Translations under genes and position numbers: made by a program
Notes under the pieces: model-generated
Told to the model about the DNA's origin: nothing
The model's input: only the letters and a program-made list of their open reading frames with translations
Databases searched by the model: none
Shown: one piece after another, positions 6,803-9,184 of the stretch
Layout: each line of letters begins with the position of its first letter
Position numbering within the stretch: position 1 is the first letter of the stretch
Source of the DNA: CAZJGG01 sp964545475
Lineage (GTDB): Bacteria; Bacillota; Clostridia; Lachnospirales; JAISER01
Assembly (NCBI GenBank): GCA_964545475.1
Contig: CAZJGG010000085.1
Location: forward strand, 1 to 9,184
DNA length: 9,184 bases
Reading direction: 5' to 3'

Positions 6803-6979
6803 GGGCATTCGTCAGCGAGTTATCTACTATATCTGGGATATAATCTCAAGGCTATTTCGACTTGGCTTGGGCATGGTGACATAGGAACAACCATGAACCT
6901 GTATGCCCACATGGATTTAGATGCAAAGAGAAGTATAGCGGAAAATCTTAATAAGAAGTTTTCTAACATGGGCAGTTGA
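6803..6979 (+). pseudogene. C-terminal remnant of a tyrosine recombinase (integrase)
   Basis: About 57 codons ending at TGA 6977-6979 encode the end of a phage-type tyrosine recombinase: HSSASYLL, then YNLKAISTWLGHGDIG, then TTMNLYAHMD. These hold the catalytic-domain His of the LGH box and the nucleophile Tyr in YAHMD; the first His (position 6806) belongs to the usual HDLRH-S-SAS motif. Everything upstream, including the first catalytic Arg, the core-binding domain and the start codon, is gone, replaced at about 6800-6805 by the promoter and inverted-repeat region of the element. It cannot be functional. It reads towards the tRNA operon, the usual arrangement for an integrase next to its attachment site. 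Confidence 0.85.
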
Positions 6980-7018
6980 TTTTAGACACGTTTTAAATTT
7001 TAGACAAAATTTTAGACA
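6980..7018 (+). repeat. Three TTTTAGACA direct repeats after the integrase stop
   Basis: TTTTAGACA occurs at 6980-6988, 6998-7006 and 7010-7018, starting at the base after the integrase stop. Repeats like these, just 3' of a tyrosine recombinase gene, usually mark the attachment-site side of the element. The AGACA core recurs at 142-146 and 155-159 at the other end. Confidence 0.5.
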
Positions 7019-7033
7019 GACGGTAAAAATAAT

Positions 7034-7074
7034 AAAAAAATAGAATCAAGGTTCGCCAAGAACCTTGATTCTAT
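7034..7074 (-). terminator. Strong rho-independent terminator of the tRNA operon
   Basis: Arms 7074-7060 and 7054-7040 are perfect 15-base complements (ATAGAATCAAGGTTC and its complement) around a five-base loop, followed on the minus strand by a run of seven T (7040-7034). It lies 13 bases after the tRNA-Gln gene. The A-run side means it is strongest for minus-strand transcripts, although the hairpin is symmetric. Confidence 0.9.
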
Positions 7075-7087
7075 CAGTAAGACTAGA

Positions 7088-7159
7088 CTGGGCTGGAAGG
7101 ATTCGAACCTTCGAATGCAGGAGTCAAAGTCCTGTGCCTTACCGCTTGGCGACAGCCCA
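7088..7159 (-). tRNA. tRNA-Gln (anticodon UUG)
   Basis: The acceptor arms TGGGCTG and CAGCCCA pair over seven bases with discriminator G. The D-arm is CGCCAAGCGGTAAGGC, the anticodon stem CAGGA/TCCTG encloses the loop CTTTGAC with anticodon TTG, and the T-arm is GAAGG-TTCGAAT-CCTTC. The CCA end is not encoded. It follows tRNA-Gly by 16 bases in the same transcript and carries no disruption from the adjacent integrated element. Confidence 0.97.
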
Positions 7160-7175
7160 ATATTAAATTGTTACA

Positions 7176-7247
7176 AGCGCAAGACGGGATTCGAACCCGC
7201 GACCCTCGCCTTGGCAAGGCGATGCTCTACCACTGAGCCACTTGCGC
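7176..7247 (-). tRNA. tRNA-Gly (anticodon GCC)
   Basis: The acceptor arms GCGCAAG and CTTGCGC pair with discriminator T. The D-arm is GGCTCAGTGGTAGAGC, the anticodon stem TCGCC/GGCGA encloses the loop TTGCCAA with anticodon GCC, and the T-arm is GCGGG-TTCGAAT-CCCGT. No CCA end is encoded. It is the first gene of a two-tRNA operon. Confidence 0.97.
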
Positions 7248-7286
7248 ATATTTTAAAAGATTAATTGCTCATTTCCAACGTTAACG

Positions 7287-7315
7287 ATTATAATACATAA
7301 ATCTAGACTTGTCAA
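7287..7315 (-). promoter_or_regulatory. Consensus housekeeping promoter of the tRNA operon
   Basis: On the minus strand, TTGACA (7315-7310) and TATAAT (7292-7287) are separated by exactly 17 bases. Both boxes match the sigma-70/SigA consensus perfectly. Transcription should start near 7280, about 33 bases before tRNA-Gly. Confidence 0.95.
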
Positions 7316-7381
7316 CATAAAAATTTAATATTTTAAAAAATAAAAATTGCAATATTAAATGCACGCACCCGCGCAAAAAAG

Positions 7382-7920
7382 CTAAGCGACCAATTTTTTG
7401 TTATAAACTTCATTTGCACACTTAAATCCAAATTTTTTAATCAATATTCAACACGCCCTTTTGTTAATATTTTCATTTGTTCCCCTTTGCCAAGGCGCAT
7501 AAGCATCGGCAAAGTACTGTTTTGTTCGTTTGACTTCACAGTCTATCGCTGACATTTATATTTTCATATAGTCCAAAAATTCGCTACATCTATCGGTTGT
7601 AATACTTCGGAATGTATTTATAAAAGTTTCTGTGCCTACTTCCAACTCTATTTGATCAATAGCATTTTTAACATCATAATGTGTCTTACCAGCCATTAGC
7701 TTGATTATTTCAAGGCAACTTGCTCTTTCACTAAGCACTAATAGAATCGGCGCATCTGTTCCTTTAACTCCTTCTACCGTATCCATCTCCCAACTATTTC
7801 TCTGTTTTTGACCTCTTCTGGTCTGTCATGAATTGTTCTGCCTACTTTATTCAGCTTGCGGACGGGATTTTCTTCTTTCCTTTCCTGTTTTTTCTTCTTG
7901 TATTTTCCATACGTTAAGCC
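7382..7920 (-). pseudogene. Decayed IS30-family transposase
   Basis: The pieces line up with the catalytic half of an IS30-family DDE transposase. Segment 1 (about 7920-7787) reads GLTYGKYKKKK, then KVGRTIHDRPEEVKNREIVG. A frameshift (loss of a few bases near 7788) leads to segment 2 (7786-7559): MDTVEGVKG with the first catalytic Asp, then ITTDRCSEF with the second. An in-frame TAA at 7558-7556 is followed by segment 3 with DCEVKRTKQYFADAYAPW and QRGTNENIN, carrying the catalytic Glu. A TGA at 7450-7448 follows, where about 30-40 codons of the usual FPKG-to-RPRK region are missing, and the frame resumes with FGFKCANEVYNKKLVA and stop TAG (7384-7382). The N-terminal HTH half is absent. The 76-residue open frame 7556-7786 is thus not a gene on its own. 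The transposase is dead; terminal inverted repeats were not resolved. Confidence 0.85.
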
Positions 7921-8052
7921 TTATTCATCTAGAGCAATTTGACAAAACATTGACAGGTGTGGAGCGGAAACAGCTTCTATATATTTAGCCAGCTTATTAT
8001 CATTTGCTATTTTAAGCTCACTGTTTAAATTTTTTACCGTGTATTTAATTTT
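7921..8052 (-). pseudogene. Gene remnant, 43 codons, unknown protein
   Basis: A stop-to-stop frame without a plausible start reads KIKYTVKNLNSELKIAND, then NKLAKYIEAVSAPHLSMF, then CQIALDE and TAA at 7923-7921. Its composition looks protein-like (an amphipathic, Lys/Leu-rich helix), and one frame over the preceding sequence reads IEKLNTR, so a frameshifted C-terminal fragment is plausible. The family is not recognised. It abuts the IS30 remnant directly, and its last codons lie in a 22-base repeat shared with 8175-8196. Confidence 0.35.
7930..7951 (+). repeat. 22-base direct repeat, copy 1
   Basis: This copy begins TAGAGCAATTTGAC and is identical over 22 bases to 8175-8196, 245 bases away in the same orientation. 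Similarity continues for five more bases with one mismatch (GACAG against AACAG). On the minus strand both copies can be read as M-F-C-Q-I-A-L near the end of an open frame. Confidence 0.75.
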
Positions 8053-8075
8053 TCAATGTTCCTTTATGAAACATT

Positions 8076-8117
8076 GATATAGGTGTGAGCGACTCCCTCG
8101 TCGCTCACACCTATATC
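8076..8117. repeat. Perfect 18-bp inverted repeat (hairpin) with a 6-base loop
   Basis: Arms 8076-8093 (GATATAGGTGTGAGCGAC) and 8100-8117 are perfectly complementary around TCCCTC. Neither side is followed by a T run, so it is not a standard intrinsic terminator. A second, shorter pair (TCAATGTT at 8053-8060 with AACATTGA at 8070-8077) overlaps its left edge. It lies between the exosporium gene and the IS30 remnant and may be the body of a small palindromic element. Confidence 0.8.
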
Positions 8118-8174
8118 TGTAACTTAGATTTTGCAGTAATATCAAAAAATTTATACAATTAAAATTCAATTACA

Positions 8175-8196
8175 TAGAGCAATTTGACAAAACATT
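8175..8196 (+). repeat. 22-base direct repeat, copy 2
   Basis: Identical to 7930-7951. On the minus strand it lies in a short frame reading AVNRLLLMFCQIALCN then stop, resembling the tail SAPHLSMFCQIALDE of copy 1. The pair may be two copies of one gene end or of an element end; the hairpin 8076-8117 lies between them. Confidence 0.75.
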
Positions 8197-8303
8197 AACA
8201 GCAAACGATTCACCGCTGTTCCTGCGAACATAGCTGTTTATGTTTTTGCAAATAGCTATATTGTTGCGAAAGACACTTTAAGGCCATAACCATAACAAAA
8301 TAC

Positions 8304-9184
8304 TTAAGCAATATTCACTCCGGCGCTTGCATAACCAACCAGAGTATTAACAACTTCCGTGCCTGAACTTGTTATAAAGTATACCATCATAAGCCTTTCC
8401 TGAGGCGTTACGGGAATCGCCAATCCTGAAAGCGCACCTGTTAAAACAGTGCCGATAGTAACTATGCCCGTCAAAGTCGGAGTTAAAGTTACTAGAGTTC
8501 CCGGAACTGGTGTAAGGGTATTATCGGGTACGCTTGAAGAATAAAGCTGAGCAAAAACAGTAACTGTCGTACCTATTAAGGTTATTGCAACTGAAACACT
8601 AAAAAGTGCCGCAATGCTTGTTATAGTTCCGGCTCTTGGAACTGAAAACGCAAAGTTAGTTGCAGTACCTGCTGGGTTTGTTAAGTCTATAGAAGCTCCT
8701 AAGACTGTTAAACCTTCACCGGATGAACCAAATCCCACAAATGCTGGTATACCTGCCAGCCCTCCAAGAGTAGAAGTCAACGTAATAGGTGTTCCTGAAG
8801 CGAAAGGAATTATAGCACCAGGACCCGTTGCTCCTGTCGGACCTGTTGCTCCTGTTGCCCCTGTTGGGCCTGTTGGACCTGTTGCTCCTATTGCTCCTGT
8901 TGGACCTGTTGGACCTGTTGGACCTGTTGCTCCTATTGCTCCTGTTGGACCTGTTGGACCTGTTGCTCCTATTGCCCCTGTTGGGCCTGTTGGACCTGTT
9001 GGGCCTGTCGCCCCTGTTGCCCCTGTTGGACCTGTTGGACCTGTTGGGCCTGTTGCCCCTGTTGCCCCTGTTACCCCTGTTGGACCTGTTGGACCTGTTG
9101 GGCCTGTTGCTCCTATTGCTCCTGTTGGACCTGTTGGACCTGTTGGACCTGTTGGGCCTGTTGCTCCTATTGCTCCTGTTGGAC
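8304..9184 (-). CDS. BclA/BclB-like collagen-repeat exosporium glycoprotein (5' end outside window)
   Basis: The frame is open from the window edge to TAA 8306-8304, giving 292 residues, C-terminal part only. The visible N-terminal part is an unbroken collagen-like Gly-X-Thr/Ile tract, encoded by 39 complete nine-base units from 9177 to 8827 (GPT, GAT, GAI and one GVT). After a short GAIIPFASGTPITL transition, the C-terminal domain of about 160 residues (STLGGLAGIPAFVGFG, then ATNFAFSVPRAGTITSIAAL, then ERLMMVYFI and VVNTLVGYASAGVNIA) matches the beta-rich, jelly-roll-like trimerization domain of exosporium BclA/BclB proteins. Such proteins form hair-like filaments on the spore surface, glycosylated on the collagen Thr residues. 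An apparent start at 8780 is only an internal TTG, because the frame continues upstream. Chromosomal rather than element-borne, by position beyond the tRNA operon. Confidence 0.85.
   Translation of the reverse strand, partial: PTGAIGATGPTGPTGPTGPTGAIGATGPTGPTGPTGVTGATGATGPTGPTGPTGATGATGPTGPTGPTGAIGATGPTGPTGAIGATGPTGPTGPTGAIGATGPTGPTGATGATGPTGATGPGAIIPFASGTPITLTSTLGGLAGIPAFVGFGSSGEGLTVLGASIDLTNPAGTATNFAFSVPRAGTITSIAALFSVSVAITLIGTTVTVFAQLYSSSVPDNTLTPVPGTLVTLTPTLTGIVTIGTVLTGALSGLAIPVTPQERLMMVYFITSSGTEVVNTLVGYASAGVNIA
8827..9184 (-). repeat. Nine-base tandem repeat coding for the collagen-like tract
   Basis: There are 39 full nine-base units plus a partial unit at the edge, all in frame. Plus-strand unit variants are GTTGGACCT, GTTGGGCCT, GTTGCTCCT, GTTGCCCCT, ATTGCTCCT and a few singletons. 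A higher-order order is visible: ATTGCTCCT follows GTTGCTCCT each time and is followed by two or three GTTGGACCT units, a sign of recent block duplication. Confidence 0.95.

Larger units (their letters stand above)
8053..8303. other. Non-genic stretch between the gene remnant and the exosporium gene
   Basis: Apart from the 18-bp hairpin, repeat copy 2 (8175-8196) and an imperfect hairpin (arms 8230-8239 and 8250-8259, one mismatch, loop of 10), I see no gene, promoter or RNA here. No T-tailed terminator is evident after the exosporium gene stop, although the 8230-8259 hairpin is placed where one would be expected. Confidence 0.5.

Noticed and set aside
7556..7786. Independent 76-residue gene
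   Set aside because: It is the middle third of an IS30 transposase; matching coding sequence continues on both sides past a frameshift and a stop.
8230..8259. Terminator of the exosporium gene
   Set aside because: Ten-base arms with a mismatch and no following T run; mentioned only as a weak hairpin.
8304..8780. 158-residue protein starting at 8780
   Set aside because: The start is an internal TTG; the frame continues through the collagen repeats to the window edge.
8827..9184. CRISPR array
   Set aside because: Units are nine bases with no spacers, and all are in frame with the collagen-like protein.

Overview
The window looks like a low-GC, spore-forming Firmicute of the Clostridia. The evidence is the AT-rich sequence, strong AGGAGG ribosome binding sites, a RepA_N/ParA/ParB/DUF5348 module of the kind found on clostridial conjugative or mobilizable elements, and a BclA/BclB-like collagen-repeat exosporium protein. 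The assignment comes from gene content only; no species can be named.

Positions 1-230 are a junction: a 5'-half tRNA-Ser-like fragment (52-92), two AGGGCAGACAT repeats, then the broken end of a DUF262 gene. Positions 231-6623 hold a minus-strand gene train, read right to left: DUF5348 protein, ParA, ParB, a rho-independent terminator, a RepA replication initiator fused in frame to a complete C-terminal NADAR (YbiA-like ADP-ribosyl glycosidase) domain, a full-length DUF262 protein, and a second DUF262 protein that is broken at both ends. ParA-ParB and RepA-DUF262 joints are tight (4-base overlap and an 11-base gap). From about 6738 to 7020 the element ends in a large inverted repeat, an extended -10 promoter, the last ~57 codons of a plus-strand tyrosine recombinase, and three TTTTAGACA repeats.

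The chromosomal flank follows: a minus-strand tRNA operon (tRNA-Gly GCC, tRNA-Gln UUG) with a consensus promoter and a strong terminator; a badly decayed IS30-family transposase (7382-7920); about 380 bases of non-genic sequence with a 43-codon gene remnant, a 22-base direct repeat and a perfect 18-bp inverted repeat; and the 3' part of a collagen-like exosporium protein gene running off the right edge.

Taken together, this is a decaying integrative element beside a tRNA operon. RepA and ParAB would replicate and partition the excised circle. Directly downstream of repA lies a NADAR-DUF262-DUF262 cluster that resembles nucleic-acid-directed defence cargo. The RepA-NADAR fusion and its linkage to tandem DUF262 proteins is the most unusual content here and the best candidate for an undescribed system, though one DUF262 gene is broken in this copy.
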